In this document: positions 22,628-34,147 of the stretch, in pieces | Numbering within the stretch: position 1 is the stretch's first letter | Layout: each line of letters opens with the position of its first letter | Assembly: GCA_025738555.1 (NCBI GenBank) | Contig: JAOVFP010000008.1 | Span: 3,038,001 to 3,102,000 of the forward strand | Source of the DNA: Cyathus striatus | Lineage: Eukaryota > Basidiomycota > Agaricomycetes > Agaricales > Nidulariaceae | Direction of reading: 5' to 3' | Length of the DNA stretch: 64,000 nucleotides | Notes under the pieces: generated by a model | Seen by the model: the letters and a program-made list of their open reading frames with translations, nothing else | Database searches by the model: none | What the model was told of the DNA's origin: nothing | Program-made: the position numbers and the translations under genes

Positions 22628-24182
22628 GCAGGACAACACGACAAGAAATTGCGGAATGAATGACCCTTGCAAATCTAAGTATGATTATCGCAGCCCAAAT
22701 CAGTATCAGTGTCCGTGAGCCAAGGTGATGATGAAAGCCATCTTACAGTGGTAATAAAGAAAAATAGTCTGGCTAAAGATCTCATGATCATCAACAATAA
22801 CATATAAAACGTAGCCGTAAAAACTCACACTAAGCTTCAATGTAAATACCATATTCACAAGCGCCATGACTAATTAATGATGCGTTATTAAATCGGTTTT
22901 CAGTATATCTTAAATAATACATTCCATTACTTAGGTGAACTCACGAGAAAGGTAAACGGAGTAGATTATTCCTGAGCATTATACTGATTTAGCCGTTTAT
23001 TAGTTAGTTGGAAAAGTATTCTACCATCTCGTATTACGGTGCTCGACAGGGTTGATCTGTCTTTCGATTTGACTCGATGCATTATATCAGTTTCGCAAGA
23101 ATGATATTAACACACAAAAACTTACTAGAAGCCCTGTAAGCAGCTGGCAACATCAGTCCCATCATAACTGCGAACAGATGTTAGACATGCTTTCACGTGA
23201 AAATAAGCTGAGAGGTTAGCATACCTGTCTGATAAGCCAATATTAAACCCCAGACTGCTCCCTGGCGTTCCGAAATACTCACGCGACCATTAGTCGGAAG
23301 ACATGCAAAGGTGAATGTATATATGCGAAGGAGGCTTTGCAAATTAACTTCAATTCGGCATCAATACCATTGGCCAATGACTTAAGACTGGTAGTTAGTT
23401 GTACGCACAGGTAATAGCATTCCCCAAAACTCCTGCAAAAACCCATAGTGGTATCACGATACTCGTATAACACACAGCTAATATGATCATCATGGTTCTT
23501 GTCTTGTTCCAGACTGCCCAAACGCGAAGGGTTAAGATTACTATGACAATGAACGGTAGTCAGCGTTCGTATCTTTCTATATGAATGCTAATGTACACTT
23601 ACGGTCAGAAAAAGTCACTCCGATGATAAGGCACCCTATAGGTAAAGTATTAGTCAGTTTGAGCCCGTTATGAATATCGCAGAAAGCGAACATATTGTTG
23701 TGTAGGAGATAACCTTGCATGAAGATGAAGACTGTGGAGGGAGAAACTGAACTGCACTAATATTAGAATAGCTTGCCAATGTAAGAGGGTAGTTCTTACC
23801 AATCATGCCTAATGCGACATCCACATATGTACTGTACCTCGTGTAGACAAATAAAATCTTTATGATGCTCCAATTCGGAGATTCCCATATGTGAGTTATC
23901 TCCATGTCCATTGTAATTAAATGTTCAAACACCTATTTTTTAATGAGAGCTTGGGCTTTACTCATTATGTAAAAATGTCGCACCCAGAGCGAAAGACTGG
24001 CAACTTTCATTGTGGACACCATCTGAGTGCATAGCTTAGTTTATAAGTATGATGCTCACAGTGTAAATACTGAGAGTTAATAGGTTATGTAAGTGAGATT
24101 TAATATTGCAACGATCAAGAACAAGACCTACAGTGATATTTCGTGCGTGCCATAAAATGTCAGCAGTTATTAGTGATCCCAT
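22628..24182 (-). pseudogene. DUF6533-family membrane protein (copy C), last exon truncated by a transposon
   Basis: Exon plan as in copy A. Start ATG 24182: MGSLITADILWHARNIT; 10-nt microexon TATTTACACT (24060-24069); ASLSLW; VFEHLITMDMEITHIWESP (about 23880-23934); IIKILFVYTRYSTYVDVAL; QFLPPQSSSSCKVISYTTI; LTLRVWAVWNKTRTMMIIL (about 23480-23535); GRVSISERQGAVWGLILAY; VMMGLMLPAAYRAS; RSTLSSTVIRDG; IIYSVYLS; LMALVNMVFTLKLS; and FARVIHSAISCRVVL. There the frame runs into the TGTAGAGC element and stops at once, about 25 residues short of the copies A and B C-terminus. All splice sites before that look good, so the loss is recent and the product may still be made as a slightly shortened protein. 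Confidence 0.78.
24060..24069 (-). other. 10-nt microexon of DUF6533 copy C
   Basis: On the minus strand TATTTACACT lies between CTCAG and GTGAGC. It encodes Tyr-Leu-His plus one base and restores phase between NIT and ASLSLW, exactly as in copy A. Confidence 0.7.
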
Positions 24183-24552
24183 TTAGAAAATGGAGCAGAG
24201 CTGAGGGAACTTGAATGCTGCTTTTATTCGATCGTGCTACGTTCTTTAAATGCTACAAAAGTAGGTAGGCCTCTAAATCAGTTCTATAATGAGTTGTTAA
24301 AAGCATAAAATAAGCAAATAAATCTTGATAACATTGAACAGGGGCCATAGCGGGTGGGGTCTCGTTGGGAACACTGGCTCCCGAGATTTATCTCAGTTAA
24401 ATTTTAAAAGCACCTACCGTCGTTTGCTGCGCTTTGAAATTGAAATATTTGATGGATATCACCCTTTAATTAACTTCCGTGGATGATCTCTTACCGTTAT
24501 ACATAGTCACCGTCAATCGAGTTAACTTCGCTCAAGCAGAAAGGACTGAAAT
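24183..24552. other. Upstream region of DUF6533 copy C
   Basis: No gene seen; A-T rich, presumably the promoter of copy C on the minus strand. Confidence 0.4.
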
Positions 24553-26165
24553 GAGTTACTGTACCATTACGATCAACTGTTCACGAGCTTTTTGCGTGAT
24601 GGCCATGTTCAGTTGGACCTTGTGTTCAATGACCTGTGTGATGCGTGACAAAACCCAAATCTGTTCAAATTTAGGCTCGTGAGCGAAGCGAGAGCTCGCA
24701 AAATTTGACCTAGTTTCTTGTACCTTAGTCTCGCCCAAGATATCCACGTGAGTGGATTGGACGGTCTTGTACTAAAGTCCAAGTTTTAGCGGGGCAGTGC
24801 AAAGCAAACAAAATCATTGGATTGGCGAATGAAGTGTAGATTACATAAGATAAAATTTTATTTACCGGCGTCACACAGCCTAGATTATCACTCTAGTCTG
24901 ACCAATGAGAATGATTGATATTTTGGCTGCCAGTCAAGCTGTCACTGTCAGCGCTCAATGCGTCGAAATCTCGAAGCATGCGTCCCCATGTCCCCCCCTC
25001 CCACACATACAACTCCTCTATGGAACTAAAAAATCCCGAACCATGTATATTGCGCCGCCCCCTAGCACCCTTTCCCTTAGTACTAAATACTCCATTTGAC
25101 ACCCCTATCATCGCAAAACTCCTGCAACCACACCGCAAACTGGAAAGGAAAAGCAGCCTATTACTATGCAAAAGACTTGGCCATAGCTGCACCAGGTAAT
25201 ACCACTCAAGGTCATAGAAGATGTCACACAAGAGCTCTGTGGGTACAAGCCGCATCCATTGCAAATGAAGGTTCCTGAAAAGAGCCCAGAGGGGCACCAA
25301 TAGCATTGTAGTTGTAGGGACAGGATATGGGAAAATCTTTTGTAAATGTCATTGTACTTATATTGTCAACCTGACAGGTTTGGTGATTTAATGCGAAGAA
25401 AGAGTTACACAGTGGGAATATGTGTCGATATTATATTATATCAGCCATTGCTGTAAACGAAGATAATAATTACACCTCTGTATTTACGGAAATTGTGCAG
25501 GGAGTTAATTCATTGCTCAAGCGATATCCCACTTCTTTGAGTACTTGATAACACAAGTCACTTTTAGGATCAGTTTATTTATTCTTCTCTGACATGTTGA
25601 GCCTTCAATTGCCTCGCGTTAATCTAGCTTTGAGACGCGTCCAAATTGGTGTGTGTATATAGTCACGTGTATTGTGACTCGCTTATCGGTGACACTTTTC
25701 ATCAAACCGGTAACTTAAGCTTGGAGCCTATTCAAATCATTTGAAGTGCTCGCATGAAACCACTAGTAACAGAGACTTTCATAGTTTTTATACTTTTATA
25801 GCTGCTATGCTTAATGGATCTGTACAAAAATTACATGGTTGGATACAGCAGAACAGTATGAAGATTTTGTCTCTAATAATGGTATGCCCCCGGTTTGAAC
25901 CTGAGGGCTCTAGGGCTAATTTAGTTTCAAATCTTGCACTGCCCTGGTTATTTCAGGATGTTTGTCTAAGCCCGTCTCACGACGTACCCTTCGGGTGTCC
26001 ACATATGGAAGAGTCCATGTGATATCGTGAGACGAGCTTTGTTGAGCCTATCTTGTACCTTTGTTCAGACTTGGCTGTGATGCGTGACAAATCCGGGTTC
26101 CGTTCAAGTTCATGGCCCTGTGTGACAAGTGACTGAACAGTTGATCGTACAGTGCATTTGGGAAG
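24553..26165. mobile_element. Composite element with ATCAACTGTTCA-type inverted ends
   Basis: The left end has TACTGTACCATTACGATCAA CTGTTCA. The right end, read on the other strand, is CACTGTACGATCAACTGTTC followed by AGTCACTTGTCACAC and a GGGCCATGAAC block. The same end sequence recurs at 38284 and, more diverged, near 46128. Inside are a helicase-like scrap (25140-25400), a perfect-looking hairpin at 24675-24700 (GCTCGTGAGCGAAGCGAGAG-type), and open frames at 24893-25306 (both strands) and 25741-26022 that I cannot assign. Target duplication not identified. Confidence 0.45.
25140..25400 (+). pseudogene. Helicase-like fragment (RecQ type N-terminal region)
   Basis: In shifting plus-strand frames I read VIEDVTQELCGYKPHPLQMK and then RGTNSIVVVGTGYGKIF (about 25275-25345). 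The first resembles the Q-motif region and the second a Walker A loop (VGTGxGK) of RecQ-like DEAD/H helicases common in mushroom genomes. Frames change between the pieces and nothing recognisable follows, so this is debris. Assignment rests on these two motifs only. Confidence 0.4.
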
Positions 26166-27943
26166 CTTCCCAACATGTCACATTTTAGGTGAAGAAATTT
26201 TTTGTAGTTTTTTTGATATTTTTTTCGGAAGGAAATCAACCAAAAGAATGCAATTTACACTGTCTTCTCAATTTTTCCCATGCTGTTTCACTTTCCGCAG
26301 GTGGATCAAAAATTTTTGAGTGTTATTTTGACAAAGTTTGTAGTTGATTTAACTAAGACACATATCAAGTATGTTGAATACAATGCTTTCTCCACTCCAA
26401 CAGTGTTTCTAAGGTGCAATTACTGTTTATGGAATGCAGGTGTGGCAGAAGATGTCAACCACAAGATCTTAGGGTTAGAACATTCTCATGAATTACATAA
26501 TAATATTACTATATAAGGTATTGATTTTATTATGTAATAAGGGCTGTTTCATTTTTTCCCAGACCAAAAAAAAAAAATTGGCCAATCATCTTGTAATTCA
26601 CACTAATGATAGAACTAACCAATCTATCATCTCTAAATGTGGTTTGGAGTTGGTTAGAAGTGTTGGTGAAAAGTAGTTTATGTTTGAAATTTTTTGATGG
26701 TTCCCTGCCAAATCAAGTGATGCAAAGTGACTGAATGCACTGTAATGGTACAGTAGTAGGGATATTGGGTCCTGATTTGTTTGCTACAGGGCATTGGTGT
26801 GAGTTGCTCGGTACTATGCCATCATCATGTATTCTGCGAGGGGTATTGAACTGAGCTGTGAAAAGGATTCCAGCAAGCGTAGATGGAAAAGAGAAGTTAG
26901 AGATCACGGTCATTACGGTAAATGAGCACTTAGTAGGTGATGGGCGGGTGATGAGCGTTGCCGCATTGAGCTTACAAATCCTGCTGGTAGCGGGGTAGCC
27001 CTGGTAGCCCCGGCTCTCGCGGAATTCCTACTCTTTAGGGCAAACCTTTCAAGTCAAGGGCCTCCACTGAGCCGAGTCCTGGGCCATCACTTCAACCTGA
27101 CTTTCAAACATATTTCGTAAAACCCAGTGCATCCATTCAAACGATCATTCGCGTATATCACGATGGACCGTGTCAAGATTGTACGTGTATGAAATTAGAA
27201 TCCTTTCGACGGTGCGCAGCTACAAACTTGTTCCAATCACTTCATTCCACTCAGGACAATTGTACTTATAGACATGCACTGAAACCTTTCCTATGTCGGG
27301 ATAGTTTTCACTGATATTAATATCCTTGCTGTGTCGTGATTCTTTGAAAACAAAAGAAAGGACGCCTCATCACCAATTCCGCCTGTCATGCAGGGGACTG
27401 GAACCCAGTAGGCCTCGGAGAGTTTCCGTATTAGCCCTTCTATTTCCTGAACCTCCCGTTTTCAGTGTCAAAATGGCAATGCATACTCCGGAGGCACTAT
27501 GTTAAACTACCTAGTCCAAGTGTTAGTTCACCTGTCTGTCAACGTGAATCACCATGATACAGTAATGGATGAGAGTAAGGTACCCATCCCCGCCCGGTAC
27601 ACCGCATATCTTTCGGCGGGGTCTAGTGACAAGTAGTTAACTGCTTATAATTATCGGCATCACCAAGCCATCACCGCTCTGCCTTTGAACACCACCTACC
27701 CAGCTTCTCCTGTAGGCGTATTCTGTCAAAGGAACATTTTTGTAGTTACTTCTCTTCGCGCCTATCAGGACCTTACTTGGAACAGTAACTCAAACATACA
27801 TCTGAAATGGACACTTTACCATTCTGGTATGTTGAATAAAAGTTTACTTGCCACTGCCATAGAGCACAAAAGGGTATTTAACGCCTTCATGCTCGATATT
27901 CTCCACTCCATTTCTGCCATCCTATCATCTGGAACAGTAGACT
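26166..27943. other. Intergenic, transposon debris then O-methyltransferase promoter
   Basis: 26280-26680 contains two short open frames without family features in A-T rich DNA; a sequence near 26735 (GCACTGTAATGGTACAGTAG) resembles the element ends at 24553/26165. From about 26950 the DNA becomes CpG-rich again. No gene was recognised up to ATG 27944; the 151-codon open frame at 27685-28140 is mostly a shadow of the methyltransferase exon. Confidence 0.4.
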
Positions 27944-29861
27944 ATGCCATTCGATTCTTCTTCCACCCCCAGTCCCGTAGCGCACCTGCGCCTCCTAGCA
28001 CAAACAATCCTCACATCCATAGATGCGATCGAATCCCACCTATCCAATTCCTCCTCTTCACTTGGTGTTCACGTCGCATTCCCCACCTTACAAGACCTAT
28101 TCTCACCAAACTCACCGACAGAAAAGGTTTTAAACGATGAGGCGATCCATCGCCCTGTAGCACACCTCGTAGCTGCTGCTCATCAGCTCATTTCTACTGT
28201 GCAGAGTCCGGTAAAGGGGATGGTCGAATTGGGAATGAGCGTGCGTTCTTCTTTCTGTCTCCCTTTATTTCGTGTAGGAAGGATCGTGGCTGATATGGGC
28301 GATAGTATCACGTTCCTGCATGCTTGCGAGCGGTGTTGGAGAGCGATGCGGTGGAAGTTGTTCGAGATGCTGGGAAGGAGGTATGTTCAGTCAATTAATG
28401 GAGGTCACGTTTTGGGAGGCTTACGCTCGGTAGGGTATACATGTCAACGAATTGGCGAATCGCATTAATCGTGATCCGATGAAGCTTTGTACGTTCATAT
28501 CACTCACAGCTTCACTCTTGTTTTCTGAACTTACACACGTATTACAGCGCGCATTATGCGCCTTCTAGCTAACAACCACATATTCATCGAACGCTCTCCT
28601 GATGTATTCGCCAATAACCGCCTCTCGAGTGTGCTCGATACTGGTAAATCCTTGGAAGAGCTTAAAGCCAAGTACGTTTGCCGCTGAATTCGCAGCATTT
28701 TGTAAGCCGATAATCATGTGTAGCCCACAAGATAAACATACTGGAACCAGTGGAATACCTGCTTTCATTCTTCACTCGTTCGTTACATCAATCATTCGCT
28801 CACTTCCTCTTGCTGTCCCGATAACAGTACACCTTTTCTAGAGCGGACGAAGTTATGAAAGGCGCCTCCTATCTCCCTGAAGCCTTTTCATCCCCAGAAA
28901 CAGCATTCACAAGCAACCCAGGCGACGCACCATGGAACCTCGCTTTCGAAACTAAAACACCAATCTTCCAATGGTTAGATCTGGAGGAGCATGGCGTGAT
29001 GCAGAGGAGGTTTGCCGAGGGTATGAAGGGGTTGATGAATATGGAGCCGAGGGATGCTATTCTGCAAGGTGTGTTTATCCGAATGTGTATGGATGACTGT
29101 TAATGAGAAAGCGAATTTGGACAGGATTTAAGTGGGATAAGCTAAAGGGGGGAAGTACAATTGTCGATGTGGGCGGTGGTGTTGGATCGAGTTCAATGGC
29201 TATTTCGAAGAAGGTTGAGAATGTGAAGATTGTAGTGCAGGACCGGGCACCAGTTATCGCCGAGGCTAAAGAGGTACTTCTTTCTTCATCTATTCCAACT
29301 ATCTCATCTAACTACGGACAGTACTGGGCCCATGAAAACCCAACAGCACTGGACTCCTCCAGTGTCCAACTCCAAATCCACAGCTTCTTCGACGAGCAGC
29401 CTATTAAGGATGCCTCAGTCTTCCTTGTCCGATTCATAATACATGACTGGGCTGATCCTCTCGCCTTGCAAATTCTCCAGCGACTCCGTGCAGCTGCAAC
29501 TCCCGAAACCAAACTGGTTACCGTGGACGTTGTCGTTCCGTACACATGTCACGCGAGTATAACAGACAGTGTACCAGGTGCAAGTGTATCCAAAGCCCCG
29601 GAAGGAGTTCAGCTGCAGAGCCTCGGTGTTGCTGGAAGCATGCCCTATCTGATGGATTTACAGGTGCGTTTTCGTTGTTTTCGCTCATGTAAGCAACGTT
29701 TTGAAGTACTGATGGCTTGGTAGATGTATGTGTTCTGCAATAGCCAAGACAGGACTTTAGGCCATTTTGTAAGCTTGGCTGCTGAGGCAAGGTGGAGAGT
29801 TGTACAGGTTCATAGGATTCCTGGGTCGAATGTTTCGCAATGTATTTCTGTACCTATGTAA
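27944..29861 (+). CDS. SAM-dependent O-methyltransferase (COMT-like, family 2)
   Basis: Transfers methyl from SAM to a small-molecule hydroxyl, typical of fungal secondary metabolism. About nine exons spliced by eye with canonical borders. Exon 1 (27944-28240) is a helical N-terminus ending GMVELGMS. The dimerisation/winged-helix part follows: YHVPACLRAVLESDAVEVVR (from 28306), IHVNELANRINRDPMKLSRI and FIERSPDVFANNRLSSVLDT. Then KGASYLPEAFSSPETAF, WNLAFETKTPIFQWLDLEE and RRFAEGMKGLMNMEPRDAIL. The SAM site is STIVDVGGGVGSSSMAISKK (about 29150-29210) and the family's catalytic His lies in VRFIIHDWADPLALQILQRL (about 29425-29480). After the last intron: MYVFCNSQDRTLGHFVSL and WRVVQVHRIPGSN, stop TAA at 29861. 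The usual second acidic motif region (MPYLMDLQ) is present. Looks intact; substrate unknown. Confidence 0.92.
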
Positions 29862-30400
29862 TTTTTTCATGTATTTTGTGTTCTACTGTAGAGCATTTAG
29901 TCACCCTATTTCGAAGTTAAGTGTACTTATGTACTTTCTACATGCCAAGTAGTTTTACTAGGCTAGTAACGCTAGTTTATGCAGAATTAATTTCTGTCTT
30001 CAAAGTCACTTGAATTTTTGCAATTTTATTTGCACCACGAGAAAGAACAGCACCCAATGGTCCTGTCCATATGGTACATAGAACTAAATTTCTTCATGAA
30101 TAATATTTGGAGCAAATTGGGGGCTGGCATCCAGTTGGAGGATGCTAACACATCCATCTTTGAATAGTGCCCAGCAGATTCTAGTATACATTGGTACTAT
30201 TTATGAGTTTATTGAATGGTTATACACTGTTACTGGAGATTGTGCTCAGTTGAATCCTGTGGACTCGAGAGGTATTAGCTTTCTCTCAAACGTGAAACAC
30301 AACCTGACAAGAAAGTGCAGATGGGACTACCTGTGAGAAACTACATTTAATTCATCAATTCCACAATGTCAATGTGGTGTAAGTACTAAGAACTTACACA
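29862..30400. other. Intergenic, start of CpG-poor repeat region
   Basis: No gene seen. CpG becomes rare from about 29900 rightwards. Confidence 0.4.
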
Positions 30401-30743
30401 GGAAGTAAAGCAAAGTAATCAGGCTAAAATAGTTCATCATCAGCAAATTTATTAATGAATTTGAAGCATATCACTTGAAACTTGCACTGAGCTTCAATAA
30501 GACCACCAGATTCACAAGTGTTACAACTATGTAAGTCAGCTTTTAGTTAAATGTGACATTCCAAGTCACTCACTGAAAAGATAAATGTAAAAAAATATTC
30601 CTGAGGAATATTTTAAGTCAGCTAAGTTTGTAACATAAATGATAATCAGATGTCTTACCATCTCTTATCACTGCTGTCACTAGTGTGGATTTACCTCCAA
30701 GTTTGACTATCAAAAAGTCGCTATAAAATTTATAAGCTTTGTA

Positions 30744-33094
30744 TAGGCAACATCATGGGTAGGTAACTCATGGGTATCCAAGCAGCTACCCACACCTGTA
30801 CCCACCAAAACCCATACCCTTGGTCATGCTCTGTAAAAACGAAAAGTCATGTCTGGCATGCAATGGTCATGTGAGATCATGCAAGAAGTGCTTCTTGTCA
30901 TGTGCTGGGCATTTATGACATAGTGTATGGATATTGCTAATGCAGCCCAATATTAAGATGAAATTCTTAGTTTGTAGGACATCTGCAATGCATGTAGAAG
31001 TCATGTATAGTCCATATAGTAAGCATTTGCAGAACAGAACACAGAGCTTAGTGTACAAACATCATAAAATTCTGCTAAGTCCCATTGATTTCCTTGGCAT
31101 CCACTAAGGGTTCTGTGTACGTACATATATGTATGGCTGCATTAGTTCATTATGTGCACACTCCTTGCTTCCCACCCAGTTTCCTTCTTTCCCCCATACC
31201 CATTCATATTCACTCTTCCTGTCTCCCCCTTCCTCAAAACTACTGTACAGTGTTTCACAGTTTTGTTCATGCAAGACAATAATGATCTGGTGAGGTCTGA
31301 GCTGCAAGGGGGGAGGGTGGAACAATGTTGGAACAGTGTATGAGCTTGAGTTGGTTAAAACCAGCAAGTTGTTGATGAGTCCTCATTCTTTATGGGGTTT
31401 CTATTGACACTACAGATAAATATTTATTGTTTACAGTCCTCCTGCAATTCCATACCATCTCAATCACTGCAATGACACATGGGCTTGGGTGATATTAAAA
31501 CTAGCAAGTTTTTGGTGAGTCCCCCTCATTCACTCTGGGATTTGTGTTGAAACTACGGACATATACTCATTGTTTACAGTCCTCCTATGATTCCGCATGA
31601 TCTTCTGCTCACCAGCCTGCATCCTGAACAGTAAGCAGCATATTGATGCACCGACACCTTAGCATTCTTTCATGTTAAAGAGTTGGGTATATATTTTCAC
31701 TTGCTATTATTGCTGTGAGTAAAGCTTGAATGTTATACACTCTTTGTATGTAGATACAATATGTACTAGGTAGTAGATGTAATTGAATTCAAATTACTCA
31801 TTCTACTACATGATGGATGGATTAGTAAAGAATAACTAGCAGATGACCTGGGAATGTCTAATTCATGCCAATATCTATCAGTTGCAATGACATCCCATTG
31901 GATGAAAAGGAATGAATAAAATAAAAATGACATGACATTGACATGGAGTTGGAATGATTCTTACATGAGTTCTACATGACTCAAAAAAGTGCCTCCGCTC
32001 ATTCAATCAACATGCATGTCCTAGGCATGTGCTAAGCATGTCATAGCATGGCTTTTTGTTTTTACTGAGGGTCATGAGTATGGGTTATGACAGGTTTGGC
32101 GGGTTTGTGGGTTACCCACAGGTTTTTATATACTTATTACAGATTCATAGTATTAGTAAAGAAAAATCCATAACATTTGAACGAAAGCATCAAATAATAT
32201 GATCAATAAGTCAATCTTGTTATGTAGATGAGTACTAACTATATGCGAAGTTATGAAACCAACAGATCAGAAACAGTGGAGAAATGATAATAAATAGGTA
32301 GTGTGGGAAAGAAAATATAGAAATACCCATCATGGTTGAACAAGAGTTCCAAAATTTACGTTCAGTATAGCATTCGAAATGTGTAATTGAAGGCTAACTA
32401 TGTAACAGTTTACGAAAGGAACAGTCCACAAATGGTGTAGTAATATAATATATCATCATTGTGGGAAAGGAATGGTAGAAAACTCCATACCATCAGAATC
32501 AAAGTGCTGAACTGTACGATTAATATGTTATTTTCAATGTTGAATGGAGATAAAGTTATACACCAATTTATGAAACAAATGGATGATGAATGGTAGAGTA
32601 ATATGACAATTCATTCATGGGGGGAAGGAAGGAAAGGAAAAACCATAGCATTAGGATGAGAGAATCAAATTGTTTGTTTAATATATCATCCTAAATATTG
32701 AGTAGACAATTTTATTTTAACTATTTCTACATAATCTATTACTGGTCAAAAAATTATACAAATTGGAATGTAGCTGGTCCAGAAATTACAGTTGAAGTGA
32801 AATACATGTACTTACTCTAGGTTAGCACTCAAGTTCAACCCCACGAGCTGAACAAAGTACAAAACCAGCTTCTCACTATAATACAATGCATAATGAATGC
32901 TAATGTACAATAAAAAGTTGTTACAAAGGTATTTATCCTATGACTTATTGTTCTTTCATGTTTTTATTCATTGTACTGCTTACAGGTACCTGCAGGCCAT
33001 GGGTACTGTGAACCTGACCCATACCCAGACCCCAGACCTACTGGTACCCATACCTGTGACCCATGTGGGTATGGTGTACCCCTGCTGTTGCCTA
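30744..33094. mobile_element. Non-autonomous hAT-type element (TAGGCAAC...GTTGCCTA), carrying a nested insertion
   Basis: Ends TAGGCAACATCATGGGTAGG and GTACCCCTGCTGTTGCCTA are inverted copies, and the subterminal regions are filled with CCCATACCC/GGGTATGGG phrases. Flanking sequences CTTTGTAT and ATTTGTAT agree in 7 of 8 bases, depending on how the terminal TA is assigned. It shares ends and layout with the element at 35186-36407. The interior (32150-32720) has three degenerate tandem units of about 165 bp around GTGGGAAAGGAATGG-like sequence. No transposase. It sits inside the DUF6533 copy E pseudogene. Confidence 0.75.
30829..32069. mobile_element. Nested TIR element, about 1241 bp, 7-bp target duplication
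   Basis: Interrupts the left subterminal region of the element at 30744. Ends CTCTGTAAAAACGAAAAGTC and, inverted, CTCAGTAAAAACAAAAAGCC. GGTCATG lies on both sides (30822-30828 and 32070-32076). Inside, a block of about 130 bp is duplicated in tandem (31340-31465 and 31475-31600; both contain TATTGTTTACAGTCCTCCT-like sequence). No coding frame. Confidence 0.7.
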
Positions 33095-33582
33095 TTTGTA
33101 TCAAAATAAAGCTTCTTACAAGCTCTGTAAGCAGCTGGCAACAGCAACAACATCACTATTAAATGGTTTTTAAGCAAGTGGGCAGACATAACAAAGATCT
33201 AAGGAGGGTGACCTGCCTAGTAGGCCAATAACAAGCTCCAAGGTATTGCTTCCAGCTCAATACATTGACCACTGGGCAAGCATGAAACATGGAATATATT
33301 TGTTTGAAGGAGGCTTTGCAGGTCAAGTTTCATTCAGCTATTAGATGAGGCTGCACAAGTAAACTCAGACTAGACCATGCACAACTGATGGAATTCACAA
33401 AAAATTCTGTAGTGACCCATATTGGGATCAAGATGCTAAAATACCAGGTGCCTTCAAAGATGGTCATATTCTTTGTTTTCTTTAGGATTGCTCAGAGTCT
33501 CAGTGTTAAGATAACTTCAAGATCAGGTTGTCAGTGATATTATCATAATTGAGAATATGTACACTTATGGTCAGTGAGAGTG

Positions 33583-34070
33583 TAGAGCAGGCGTTTCGCC
33601 TGCACTACAAAATTGGATATTTTACCAATCTCATTACATAATCAGCTGATGCGTGCGTCGACGCGTTTGTGCGCGTTCACGCGCGCGCACTCTCGCGCTC
33701 TCCCTCATTTCCCTCCAATGCCGACACTCTCTTGCATAGCTCGGACGCCGCAATTACTCAAGATCATCGGTACTGCGCACTACCAAGCTCCACTAAATAC
33801 CACAGTACACCTTACCAGTGTCTGTGTCGTCCCTCTCCTCAAGTTTCTATTTTATAAATTTTCTTTCAATTCATTGGTATGCTTTATGTTTCAAACTTTT
33901 CCTTTTTCTTTCAACAATCTACAATCTCAACACTATTAATTTCCGCTTTATTCAACTATTCCTTATTAAGTACTCTCTTTATTTTAGTTTTATTTAAATA
34001 TCATGTAACTACTCCCTCCCAATCCAGTTGAATTTACCCTCCCTTCTCGACACCTTAGAACACCTCAAGG
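33583..34070 (+). mobile_element. Non-autonomous element with TGTAGAGCAGG terminus (second copy)
   Basis: Begins TGTAGAGCAGGCGTTTCGCC, and matches the element at 22130-22627 (opposite orientation) for roughly 480 bp, including GCGTCGACGCGTTTGTGCGC and CAATTCATTGGTATGCTTT. It cuts off DUF6533 copy E. The right end is not defined. CpGs are kept in its first 200 bp, unlike its surroundings, so it arrived later than the decay of copy E. Confidence 0.65.
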
Positions 34071-34147
34071 TCGAACAGATGTTCACTGACTCGCTTACTA
34101 ATTTCTTTGTTTAGGCATTAGCACACCTTTACCCTCTACAAGAGTCA

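Larger units (their letters stand above)
30400..33582 (-). pseudogene. Decayed DUF6533 gene (copy E), split by a hAT-type element
   Basis: Recognised at nucleotide level against copy C in the same orientation. 33120-33580 matches copy C 23125-23610 (for example CTGTAAGCAGCTGGCAACA, GAAGGAGGCTTTGCA, TGTACACTTATGGTCAG against TGTACACTTACGGTCAG). 30480-30740 matches copy C 22820-23060 (for example TTACCATCTC, ATTCCTGAGGA against ATTCCTGAGCA, GAGCTTCAAT against AAGCTTCAAT). Between them lies the element at 30744-33094, inserted where copy C has an intron start. The gene is cut at 33583 by a TGTAGAGC element. No frame survives, and CpGs present in copy C are mostly TpG or CpA here. Confidence 0.72.

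Noticed and set aside
24893..25306. 137-codon minus-strand frame and overlapping plus-strand frames
   Set aside because: Open on both strands, no recognisable domain; the only motif evidence in the area is the helicase-like plus-strand scrap.
27685..28140. 151-codon plus-strand frame 5' of the O-methyltransferase
   Set aside because: Its second half overlaps the methyltransferase first exon in another frame; the first half has no features.
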